Assembly: GCA_027575765.1 (NCBI GenBank)
Contig: JANBPT010000349.1
Span: 1 to 42,501 of the forward strand
DNA length: 42,501 nucleotides
Source of the DNA: Tieghemiomyces parasiticus
Taxonomy: Eukaryota; Kickxellomycota; Dimargaritomycetes; Dimargaritales; Dimargaritaceae
Reading direction: 5' to 3'
Below, in pieces: positions 33,501 through 42,501 of this stretch. A program made the position numbers and the translations under genes. Below the pieces are notes generated by a model that was given only the letters and a program-made list of their open reading frames with translations, made no database searches and was not told the origin of the DNA. Position 1 is the stretch's first letter, and each line of letters begins with the position of its first letter.

Positions 33501-34718
33501 CAGGTTTGTCTCGGCGACGACGCGGTTGGAGGAGGTGAGTGGGTTGTAGGCGGTTTCTGGGCTGATATCCATGTCCATCTCCTGGATATCGATTCCGCGG
33601 ATGAAGTCCATTTGGTTGGGCATCTTGAGGCCCACCTGCATCACCATCCCTCGGATCCCTTCGGTGAGCCACCCCACGGGGTGGACACCATCGGGCATCA
33701 CGGCCACCCCACGGGCCTCCGTGGCGAGTTCCTGACCGCCTACAAACCGGGTCATGAGGTCTGACATGCGTTCCAGGTCGGCTTCGTCGATCTGCGGGAT
33801 CATTCGGCCCTCCATGGTGAGTTCGGTATCGCCTGGTTGGACGACGGCGTTGGCCACCTCAACAGGCCCCACATACGTGTCACCATACATGACGTCCATC
33901 TGCAGGCGTCCCAGACTAACACCGATCGGGGAGGGGTTGCTGATGCGCGCACGGAGGTTGAGTTGGATGCCGCCGTCCGGGTGGTCTCCCGGCAAGTCAA
34001 AATCCAGGACTTCGACGTCCTTGAACCCACCCATCCCTTGCATCGTCACAGTCTTGTCCATCGGGATCCCGCCGCGTGAAAGGCCCATCGCCGACACGTG
34101 CAAGGTGGTCTTGAGCGTCCACTGAAATTCGGGTTCCTTCATCATGGCCTGCGCGAACTTGCCAAAATTTTCCTGGCTCGTAATACGGAACGTCGACGTT
34201 TGGCGCAGCCGGCCGGAGCCGCCACTGATCGATAGGGGCTCCATGTCAACGGTTCCCAGGGGCAGATTTTTCCACAAGACTTGAACGGGCTCGGTGAACT
34301 TGACGTCAGCCGAGAAGGGCCCCGTGTTGAGCATCTCGGCATCCATGGTCATGTCTACAGTATCGTCGGTGGGGTTGCGGATTTGGATGGAACGGAATTT
34401 CATGTCGGCCTTGTCAATCGAGGACGCGGCCATTTTGGGAAACACCACAAAAATGATAATCAAGATGAGGGCGACAATGAGAAGAAGCGTCACACCGCCG
34501 CAGCCGCACCAGAACCGTTTGCGTTTATACCAGGGACGCTGCTCGAGGTTGTATGTGCGGGGCTGGATGGCGCCCTGGCTTTCCTCCGGAGTGAGTTCCT
34601 CGGCCTCGTTGAGCAGGTGCTGGTCATTGGGACCGGTGTAGCCCGGCTGGTACTCGGCGTCATGGGGGGTGGCATAGTCGCCGTGGCGGTCAGAGTTGAG
34701 CCGGTGGGATGAATCCAT
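27549..34718 (-). CDS. giant single-pass membrane protein with 15 LEA/DUF3712-like modules
   Basis: Two exons, 34718-33083 and 32923-27549, separated by a 159-nt GT-AG intron (GTAAGT donor, phase 1; GTG Val at the join). The product is 2336 aa. The N-terminal ~70 residues are hydrophilic and end YKRKRFW. A single hydrophobic span follows (about 71-94), suggesting a type II signal anchor with the rest lumenal or extracellular. The remainder is a triplicated block of about 750-797 residues. Each block has five NP-marked LEA-14-like modules (NPT/NPS/PFGF/NPS/NPF types). Equivalent NPS motifs fall at 261, 1008 and 1803, and at 550, 1300 and 2097. A GxGC linker joins blocks 1-2 and 2-3. A disordered Pro/Asp-rich insert lies at about 1516-1575. 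DUF3712 proteins are fungal; yeast Tag1, a vacuolar relative, acts in terminating autophagy. Those I know of are much shorter. Function here is unknown; an extended rod for lipid handling or membrane tethering is speculation. Confidence 0.88.
32924..33082 (-). other. intron of the giant DUF3712 gene
   Basis: 159-nt intron on the minus strand with donor GTAAGT and acceptor TTACAG. Removing it turns MLLDID plus G into MLLDIDVSLINPS. This restores the module pattern seen in the other two blocks (MIIDIEVVLTNPS and LSIELVVLMTNPS), which confirms both splice sites. Confidence 0.9.
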
Positions 34719-36756
34719 CGTGGTTTCCGGTGAGTTTGAGGGAACAGGTAAGGAATAGAGGTAGATGGCAGGTCATGAAATATAGGTGGGTAGGAGTATA
34801 ACTAATAGAAGGATGGGCCCAAGAGGTTAGGCTACAAAAAAAAATCAGTGAATAGTGGGGCAGATCGTGATCGGGTTGGCCGTAAAAGGAAATGGGCAAG
34901 GTCGTGAGATGATCGTAAGGAAACGTAAGCAATACGGGTAAATTATACAGCCTGGCCCGGCAATGGAGGATGCCGAAGGGCGGCCGAATATAGCAGAAAG
35001 GGTTACAGCCAAGCAGCAGAGGGCGAGGCTGGGAGGGAGATAAAGAGGTATACGGGTATAAAATATATAGGTTTTGGCCGGACAACAATTCGGCTGAGGG
35101 CCCCCGTAATGCATTATATACGGACGCGCAGAACCGAGAGCAAGTAACGCGACCAGGAAGAAGTGGAGCTGGAGCCATACGATGAGATAATGAGGCCGCG
35201 CTGGTCACCTGGCCCAGCTGTGCCCGTCCTTTGCCGTACCTCCGAGGGGAGCAATCTGTGGTGGGGCTCTGGTTGTACTCCCCGGGCCAGGGAATAAGGG
35301 CACAAGCCGAGAGAGGGAGATTCTGCTTCAATGTACCTAACGACTTTGACGAAAAATCGTGACGGATACCACTACCCTCCACGAGCCAAGATGTTAGATA
35401 ATCAGGCGACTATTCCCCTTAGGTTCTAGTCGCTCAGGCCCTCGATGGTTAGCACGTCGCTGGCCATCCCCCCCAACCCCACCCATAAATCAAATAAAGG
35501 TTCCACACTACGCGGCGCTCTTTGAGAGTGGTACAACGACGCCGTGTCACGTACGTTCTGACAGCTTTCAGCACACTTCTGTTCCGGTTCACTCCTGCGT
35601 TTTTTTTATAGCTACGTACCCCCTGGCACAACGGGGGTTGCCACTTCGACAATGCCCACCGAGTCGGTCGAAGACAGGGATAGGTAGGGCCAAAGCCATT
35701 GACCGTAGGCTAACCCTCGTTGAGGTGGCCCCAGAGTAAAGCCGCCGGTCGGCGCCAAAATGATAAACCGGCAGCGGTGGTAATGTAATGTGCCTCATTT
35801 CTGGTCTAGAGCGAGGAACTATACGGGTTGGGCCCGTAGCGCAGATATACAGCTAGGTTGATCTCGGCACCCTAACCGTAGCTGGCTCCTACGTGAACCG
35901 ACTGAAAAATGAACCCACTGGTTCGATTCGCCTTTACAAATAGATCCACTGCATCCACGTTCAAAATCTAGGGTACTGGACGGGACCGGGCTATCCTCAG
36001 ACGATCTGGCCATTTGACATGTGTTAACGGCTCAACCTTGCAGGAGGTGGCCCCGATACAGTGGCTTGCCTGGACCTGACACATGGTGCACCCTCAGGAC
36101 GGAACAGCAATTTTCAATCTAGCGCATTGGTGCGGTAGATTAGGGGATCGCCCAAGGCTGCACAGCCCAGCTACCGAGCCGACAACCAGGTATGGCAAGC
36201 CACCGCTGCGGGCCGTCGAGAGTCATTTTGAACCCGTCGATGAGTATCAGGCCATATTGGACGCGCGACCAAGCCTTTCGCGGAACAAAGGAACGGGAAA
36301 GTGACACAAACGTCTAATAGCGGCTGGCGGCTCGTGAAGAAGAAGAAAAAGGGGGAGGGGAGGCGGTTTGGTGGACTTGGTAGTGTGAGAGCAGAGCACC
36401 GCCGTGCTACCTTGTCCCCGCGAATAACTCGACGGCCGACTTGCGAAGAGATGGGTGGCACAAGGCAGCGAATGTGTGAACTGTACGCCTTGCCTACCTG
36501 CTTACTGGGCAGCGGGGTTAGACCGGGCGCTGGTCGATATTTGAAGCGTTAGACTTCCCAATTACAAATCGTTGAGGCTGGTTAAAGATCGGAGGAGACC
36601 GGGTGGGTCACTGGCCACTAGGTTTGTAAAACCGGACTATCGTCGAGTAGAAGTGCTAACGAAATACATGATTGATTTAATAGAGAGCTTTTCGGCAACT
36701 TGTCGGGTTATATAACGGGCCGAGCGGAGAGATGACGACCCCGACGGCCTTCACAC
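34719..36756. other. spacer upstream of the giant DUF3712 gene
   Basis: 34.72-35.15 kb is purine-rich on + (pyrimidine-rich on the coding strand), with TATA-like sequence near 35056 and 35112. This is probably the promoter and leader of the giant gene. 35.4-36.75 kb is of mixed composition with no recognised gene; part is the 3' flank of the GAR transformylase gene. Confidence 0.5.
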
Positions 36757-37389
36757 TCACGCTGACGGCTCAAAGGGGCCGCTCTTGCGGTGGTTCAGGT
36801 AGCGGATGATACCGTCGATGAGGAGATCGTGCTCAACAGAGTGTATCCGTTCCTCGAGGGTATCCACGGTGTCGGTCGGGTAGATCGGGACGGTACGAGT
36901 GACGATGGGGGCACCCTGGTCGACGGCCGGGATCACATAGTGCACCATAACGCCCGTATGATCAATCTCCCCTCGACGGGAGGCTTCGTAGGCGCGGTCA
37001 ATGGCGTGGGCGCCATCGAACTGCCCCGGAAGGGCCGGGTGGAGGTTAATAACCTGGTTGGCAAACGCGTCCAGAAAGGCCGGTGACAAAATGTGCATCC
37101 AGCCGGCGAGTACGATCAGATCGGGGCGGTATTGGGACCGGATGCGCTCGGCCAGGGCGGCGTCGTACTCCTCACGGGTCTTGCCTTGCTCCCGGTAGGC
37201 CGCGAGGGTGAAAATGTCGGTCGGGACGTCGTAGTTGCGAGCCCGTTCCAGGCCGTAGGCACGCTTGCGGTTGGACACGACGCCGACGACCTCGACTAAA
37301 CCTTCGAGGCGACCCGAGCGGGCGGCATCCAGAATAGCCTGCAAATTCGAGCCGTGGCCGGAGATTAGGACGACGACGCGGGCCGGCAT
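36757..37389 (-). CDS. ADE8: phosphoribosylglycinamide formyltransferase (GAR transformylase)
   Basis: Single exon, 210 aa from the ATG at 37389, whose context is good (ACC before it) and whose length matches yeast Ade8. The enzyme transfers a formyl group from 10-formyltetrahydrofolate to GAR, the third step of de novo purine synthesis, in the cytosol. Visible signatures are the phosphate-binding GHGSNLQAIL (11-20), LIVLAGWMHILS (91-102), and the catalytic NLHPALPGQFDG (115-126) with Asn115 and His117. HTGVMVHYV follows, with Asp157 of VDQGAP completing the triad. The NLHPALPG form is the fungal version, against NIHPSLLP in bacteria. It is a stand-alone domain, not the trifunctional animal GART. 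An in-frame upstream ATG at 37650 would add 87 residues. I treat that stretch as leader because it is CT-rich and low-complexity. The gene diverges from the PP1-regulator gene. Confidence 0.95.
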   Translation of the reverse strand: MPARVVVLISGHGSNLQAILDAARSGRLEGLVEVVGVVSNRKRAYGLERARNYDVPTDIFTLAAYREQGKTREEYDAALAERIRSQYRPDLIVLAGWMHILSPAFLDAFANQVINLHPALPGQFDGAHAIDRAYEASRRGEIDHTGVMVHYVIPAVDQGAPIVTRTVPIYPTDTVDTLEERIHSVEHDLLIDGIIRYLNHRKSGPFEPSA

Positions 37390-38491
37390 GGTATGCAGGT
37401 TACTAGGGAAGGGATATGAGGTGAGCGAAAAAGCGGATTGCGGTAGTTGCTGGCCACGTTGGTGAATCACGGCGACCAAGGACAGGGGCAGCGGGACAAA
37501 GTTCGGCACGACGGTGACGACTGCTGTCAGAATGGGTAAGGTAAGGCGGGCAACCGAAGGGATTGAAGGGGGATGGGGGGCGGACGGAGTGGTTAGGGAC
37601 AAACCTACGGGGCTGACCGACTGGCCGGCTGTCTCTCCTAGAGAGCGCATGGCGGCTGCTGAACTAGTCGGGTGGCGTTGACCTTCCCAGGCCCCACTCC
37701 GGCGGCAAGTTCCCCCTGGACGCCAGCTGGGCAGAGCAGTCAAACTGTCGCTTTGGAAATGAAGGCATCATGCAGAGGACGTGGGCGCCGGGACCCCCGC
37801 CGCCCTCTGGACCTGAATGCGGGGAGGGCTGCAAAATTTCAGGGGCCATACCTTCAGGCACTCTAAACGACGGGGTGCTGTGAGCCCAGGGAGACTTGGC
37901 GAGTCAGCCGCTCTGGATACTTACAGACCACGTGACAAGTAGGGACGGCCAAGTACCGCCGGGCCGCCGGGGGCCGGGCGAGATACCGTATGTATCGCGG
38001 TAGGCCCCTCTCCTCGTCCACCGCCCCCCGACCACCGCCCCTTAGAGGATATCGTGGTGGGAGATCCGAGGTGCAGGGCACGGCAGCGTTGAGTGTGGCA
38101 TGGTGGCAGAGGGCACGCTGGTGAGCACAGGGGGCATAGTGGCAGTGCTCGGCTGTCGGCGCACCAAGGCAGCGGGCGTTGACGTAGTGCCGTGTGACGG
38201 GCGAATAAAAAGTGACCGGTACGACTTCTGCTATCCACGGCCCGCGAAAATCTCCGAACGCCCCCCTCCCCAGCCCTCTCTGCCTCTGCTCCCCAATCGC
38301 TAACCCTCGTTAACCGACATAACACCATACTATTCTCTCACCCTTCGCCATTCATTTCCGACACCACCCCCAACCCCAGTTTTTGCCCAAAGCCTGACCC
38401 ACCTCACCTTCCCGACTATTCTGCCCTTGCCCCATTCAACATTGCCACTGCCCACTGCTTTTATTCGCTCTTTCACCCGTAGTCCTTCGCC
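37390..38491. other. divergent intergenic region between ADE8-like and YPI1-like genes
   Basis: Bidirectional promoter region of 1.1 kb. The left part is CT-rich on the minus strand, the leader of the GAR transformylase gene. The right ~230 bases are CT-rich on +, the leader of the PP1-regulator gene. The middle is GC-rich with no recognisable gene. Confidence 0.55.
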
Positions 38492-38998
38492 ATGCCCGAG
38501 ATACGCGATCTGCCCGCACGCGACGAGCTTTCACGGAATGCCCCTGGAGCCGATGTCCCGGGCAGTCTGACGCGCGAGCGGCAACGTCAACCCACCCATG
38601 GCTCCCGCACCATGACCATCACCGGACACGAACAAGACCACGAGGATAGAGCCAACGTCGACGCCGAACCGGAAGTGCTCGGCGTTCTTCACCTCCAGGG
38701 TGACGCCGGCGCGAGTGCGCAGCCGAGGCCGCGCGTACGTTGGGACGTGGATGTAATCGACAATGAAGACCTTAACCGGAAGAAGTCCAAGGTGTGCTGT
38801 ATATTCCGCAAGGCCCGCCGGTTCGACGAGTCTGACTCGGACGAGACCGATTCCGACGACTCGTCCTGCGCTTCCGACGCTGAACATGGCGGTGGATGCT
38901 CCCGCCACCACGGTTCCAGTCGGAATGCCGACCTTCCTCCGCCTAATGAGTACGAGCGGATGCCACGGTACAATAAGCGCAAGTCAGCAGCGTCATGA
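38492..38998 (+). CDS. YPI1: type 1 protein phosphatase regulator, Ypi1/PPP1R11 (inhibitor-3) family
   Basis: Single exon, 168 aa, ATG at 38492 in context CGCCATGCC. The family core is plain: a TMTIT and LHLQG region (41-69), then RVRWDVDVIDNEDLNRKKSK (81-100) followed by VCCIFRKARRFDES. RVRW is the RVxF-type PP1 docking motif, and KKSKxCCIF is the invariant signature of inhibitor-3/Ypi1. The rest is disordered and polar, with an acidic Ser/Asp run (about 112-132), as expected for an intrinsically unfolded regulator. Ypi1 binds the PP1 catalytic subunit (Glc7) in the nucleus and controls its targeting and activity. The C-terminal basic tail (RYNKRKS) may aid nuclear import. Identification is strong; in vivo role is by family. 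Confidence 0.93.
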   Translation: MPEIRDLPARDELSRNAPGADVPGSLTRERQRQPTHGSRTMTITGHEQDHEDRANVDAEPEVLGVLHLQGDAGASAQPRPRVRWDVDVIDNEDLNRKKSKVCCIFRKARRFDESDSDETDSDDSSCASDAEHGGGCSRHHGSSRNADLPPPNEYERMPRYNKRKSAAS

Positions 38999-40653
38999 GA
39001 AGAGCTGACGCAGTCCGGTGCACATTTCTCGTGGTTTATCTAGACGTTGCAGCTAGGCCGCTCCCTCCCTCCTATCCTTGTATACAATATTCGTCAATTA
39101 GCGCTCGAGGCACCTAGGACCAGCCCGCTTTCTATTGCACGATCTTTCGGGTTGCGTCCAGCTTGTGCCAACTAGCCAACCTCACTACTACTTATCAACT
39201 TGATAGTACGATTCAGGATCGAACGTATCCTGCTGTCCGGAATAAACCTGTAAAGCTGTACGATTTATAATTTCACAGAACCTACAACCCCGCCTGTACG
39301 CACCGGATGAGATCGTAGGTACCACATCGCATCCACTGCACAATACAGTGAACGGATCGGGTCGTTTGTATTAGACAACTTTGAAGATCTTAGACTTTGA
39401 GCTTCCTAATAAAAGGTGAGGGTAGTAAGTAGACCCGGTAGTGCCACCGAATATTATTCATGTTAAAGTGGGGCCATGTTTCGAGTAGCCATGAGTGTCC
39501 ACTTAGCCGTCCCTCCCTGGCGGAACCACCCCATGAAGACATTAAACACGAACGGTTGTGCCTTCACAACCTGTAATGCAGCGACATGTCCTCGTTCAGT
39601 ACAAGTCCGAACTCAATTTTACTCCACTGTGGCGCAGGGGCCGACATCAAGCCCCCTGGCCTATGCGTCCGTCAACTGAATACTATTGTGGTACCACTAT
39701 AGGGGACTAGCGGAGGTAGGAAGTCGTAATGGCTTCTACTGAGGTGCAACGGTGAAACCAATAAATGGACGTTAGGTCGAAGGCTAGCGTAAGGCGAATA
39801 CGAACGGTAAGCAGCGAGGGAGTGAGGAAAGCGGGCGGGTGTAGGAGAGAAGAGTGCTACGAATGCTAAACGATACGAGATGTAAGTTGACAGACGGAGG
39901 GGGATCAAGGAGGAGGGTGGAGTCCTGCATTAATACAAAGTGCGAGGCCAGGTGGTTCGAGGTCAGTTAGTTACCCGCCAAAGGTTGCAGGGCAGACTTG
40001 GTGGTTGGTGGCTTGGAGAGTTCGCATATGGGTGCGCTAGTTATGCAGCCTTGTTTCTGGGCGTCACAGCCATATATAAGGCACGTCACTATTGGTCCTA
40101 CTACGGTATCATTAATACGATTATTACGCATCCTGGTATTCAATCTACTACCGACCCTTTTTGTCCACTTCTAACACCAAGTGAAAAATAGAGTAATCGT
40201 ATAAAACACATGTGGCGCTGTACTCAACACCGCCCTTACGACTCCTAGGCTTCCGTATTTATGTCCATGTAATTTACAGTGGCTCTTACTATACCTTACT
40301 CCCTGCCATTCACACTACCTACTGTTCCCTTCTGCATTGCTAATTGGCGTATCCCATGATTGTGTATTTCTCCTACGTACGACTCACGTCTGCCCAGCGT
40401 ATGCCCGCATATTTCCCCTCTTGTATTTCTGCAGCCACCCCAGGCCACACGCAAACCTGAACCATTAGGTAAAAGGCCTAGGTGGAATTCACCCGTAGAC
40501 AAAGTATCTATCCAACCCACGCTTCTGCGGTTGCGTAGCAAGGCTTTAATAAACTCCGACTCCCGGGGATGGCACCAAGCATATATGAATAAAAAATAAA
40601 AGTGGCGGCTTAGGCCCAGTTCGCTTGCTCTAACTAGGCGGTGGAATGACGCG
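38999..40653. other. gene-poor spacer
   Basis: An AATAAA near 39240 could be the polyadenylation signal of the PP1-regulator gene. 39.7-39.95 kb is purine-rich on + without a recognisable minus-strand gene beside it. The rest has no recognised gene or RNA. Confidence 0.5.
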
Positions 40654-42501
40654 TTAGCTGTCTATTACACCAGAACTTCCCCCCTTTTTTTCTTTAATAC
40701 GGACCATCTTGACAGTGAGGGACTTGCCAGTGCCAAGGCGGATGGGCGAGGCTGTATAAAAGAAACCAGCACATGGTTGGGAACCAGATGATGCGCGAGA
40801 GTGAGCTACTTCCTTGGCTATGTTCCAGCCTCGATCGCTGGCGCAGCTCTTAATTCGTGAGTACTCTGCTTCACCCACGTCTGTCACCAGAAAATCGACG
40901 TCGGAAATACCCAACTCCGTCCCAATGGCCCAGATATGCGCCCGGACGCTCAACTTAGCCAGATCATAGTCAGCCAAAGTTTTGTAAAGCTGAGACTTCG
41001 GGTCGATGGCAGTTGGCTCATCAAGGAAGCGTAAAGTGACGAGGGTCACGGTCAGATCCCTTGCCCAGTATTGTGCTTCATCGTTGAAATAACTGGGTAA
41101 ACTGAGAGACCGCGGGTCAGTTGTCCCGAGTAAGGCATTTTGGTCCTTCGTATACTGGGCTAGCGTATATTCTGCGACTTGCGTCCTTAATACCTGGCCA
41201 ATTAGTAGCCCGAAGTGAGTGTCGTCAAACTGGGTGATCAACTTGTAGATGCTTAAATAGGGCGACTTTAGTATATCCAGGGGCGTGACACGCCTAGTCG
41301 GACGTTTTTCTGGCAGGGGGGACGATTGGCCAGGGCTGGTTTCCTCGGAGGGCTCAGTCGCGGTTAATGTGGCGGTGGTCATGCTTAGCTCGGATTTGAA
41401 ATAGTCCTGGATATCGCTGCGGAGAACCTCGAGGTCGCCCCAGCGTTTATCATCCAATATACCCTCATCATGTTGATCAGCCTTCTGGCCGTCCGCGTAA
41501 AACGGGTTGAGTTTAGAAACAACTGATGGGTTCTTGAGAGGAAGGGCTACGTTGAGCAACCAGGCCTGAGAAAACGATCGGAAGATTATTGAGAGTTGCG
41601 TAATTTGCTGGGAAAAGGCCGCAGCGAGTGGTGTGAATAGTTTCAAACACTCGGCATGCTCAGTCTCAGCCCTCTTGAGCTCATCAGTCGATCGCTCAAG
41701 ATTATCCTGTGCCGCCCTGTGCCGGCGCTCCTGCTCAGCGACGGCATCTTGCGTTCTCTGCACATCCTGGCGTAATTCGTCTAGCTTCTTGGTCAGTTCG
41801 GACTCGTTGTTCTGCGACGCTACCGGATTCTTGGTCGATATGGTCTTCTGGGCTTCTTTTAGGCTCTGTAAGGCCCTTTTATATTTCCTATCTAGCTTGC
41901 CAGAGGCCTTGGATTCCTGCCGAACCGCCCATTGAGCATCCTCGACCTCAAACTTTACAGTCCAAAAGTTACTATACGCGGCCCCTAACTTGGAGCGGGC
42001 ATTTTCTGCATCATCCACAAGCGAAACGTTATCCAGGCCATGGCGAATAGACTCCAAGATCTGTCGCACGGGATAGATATAAAGGAGGAAACAGTGGTAT
42101 GTCTGGTTAGTAGTTATTCAACTTAACCCCAAGAACCTCACAGGGGCTTTGTTCCTATTATTTAAAGGGGGTCAGAAGAGCGATATCAGAGGAACGCCTA
42201 CGGCTACCCGCCACCGCCCTGGGGCAAGGTTGAGGACCTGGAAAGTTAAAGAGGCTTGTAAGGCACCCTTTGCTGGGGGTAACTTGATCGGCCATCCTGA
42301 TGAGCTTACCTTTTGCAAGTAAAGACTTTTGCCCTCCTGGCTAACCACATGGAACTGACGAGAAACGAAACCCAATCGCTTGCGATCGTCAGGAGGAAGC
42401 ATGTCAACAACCTGAAACATCACATCATTAGGCAACTTAAACGCACTGACGTTATCTTTTGACTCCAAGGATGCGTTAGTCTCTTGTGTCTTGGAATGGA
42501 A
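40654..42501 (-). CDS. F-box and coiled-coil protein, 5' end outside the window
   Basis: At least two exons: 42501(+)-42310 and 42060-40654, joined in phase 0 over a 249-nt intron. The donor is AAG|GTAAGC. The acceptor ends CGACAG, with a TACTAAC branch-point match about 45 nt before it. The frame is open to the window edge with no ATG, so the start lies outside. The upstream exon holds an F-box-like motif (LPNDVMFQVVDMLPPDDRKR, then LGFVSRQFHVVS), which recruits substrates to SCF ubiquitin ligases through Skp1. The downstream exon encodes 468 aa. It has a long coiled coil in its first ~150 residues, then a helical domain with no family I recognise. Codon use is less GC-rich than in most genes here. 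Joining of the two exons is inferred, and they could belong to separate genes. Confidence 0.65.

Noticed and set aside
42067..42114. Alternative acceptor AACCAG at about 42102, adding 14 residues to the F-box gene
   Set aside because: It is only about 3 nt after the TACTAAC branch-point match, too close for normal splicing; the CGACAG site is better placed.

Overview
The window looks like a segment of a fungal nuclear genome. GT-AG introns of 115-249 nt interrupt several genes. The coding exons are GC-rich, genes lie on both strands without operons, and long gene-poor spacers separate them. The products are fungal in type: Ku80, an Ade8-like GAR transformylase, a Ypi1-type PP1 regulator, a DUF3712 membrane protein, a fungal PLC-like secreted protein and a Mn-type CDF transporter. 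The loose, intron-containing layout and the spacers would suit an early-diverging filamentous fungus (for example Zoopagomycota), but that placement is a guess. No prokaryotic, viral or transposon gene was recognised.

Layout. 1-5889 has no recognisable gene; from about 2.1 kb it is pyrimidine-rich on the + strand and carries several TATA-like boxes. 5890-6996(+) encodes a secreted, probably GPI-anchored PLC-like protein that lacks key catalytic residues. 8349-11048(+) is a six-exon Ku80 gene. 13571-13822(-) encodes a small secreted glycine-zipper peptide precursor with a consensus TATA box. 16036-18610(+) is a two-exon CCCH/CHY zinc-finger protein. Then follow a Nudix hydrolase (19117-19779,+) and a Mn-type CDF transporter (20953-22323,+), which converges on a DUF2470-like membrane protein (22792-23673,-). 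26209-26646(+) is a secreted CAP/SCP protein. 27549-34718(-) is a two-exon gene for a 2336-residue single-pass membrane protein with 15 LEA/DUF3712-like modules arranged as three copies of a five-module block. 36757-37389(-) is GAR transformylase, divergent from the Ypi1/PPP1R11-type PP1 regulator at 38492-38998(+). At the right edge a minus-strand F-box/coiled-coil gene runs off the window.

The genes serve unrelated housekeeping and surface functions: DNA repair, purine synthesis, PP1 control, Mn homeostasis and secreted or cell-surface proteins. I see no dedicated multi-gene pathway. The most unusual items are the triplicated 15-module membrane protein, the catalytically degenerate PLC-like protein, the glycine-zipper secreted peptide, and the zinc-finger protein with a duplicated RWD-like domain. 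Many genes have a CT-rich leader on the coding strand, often behind a TATA box, which helps decide start codons here. Exon joins were inferred by eye from splice consensus and reading frame.
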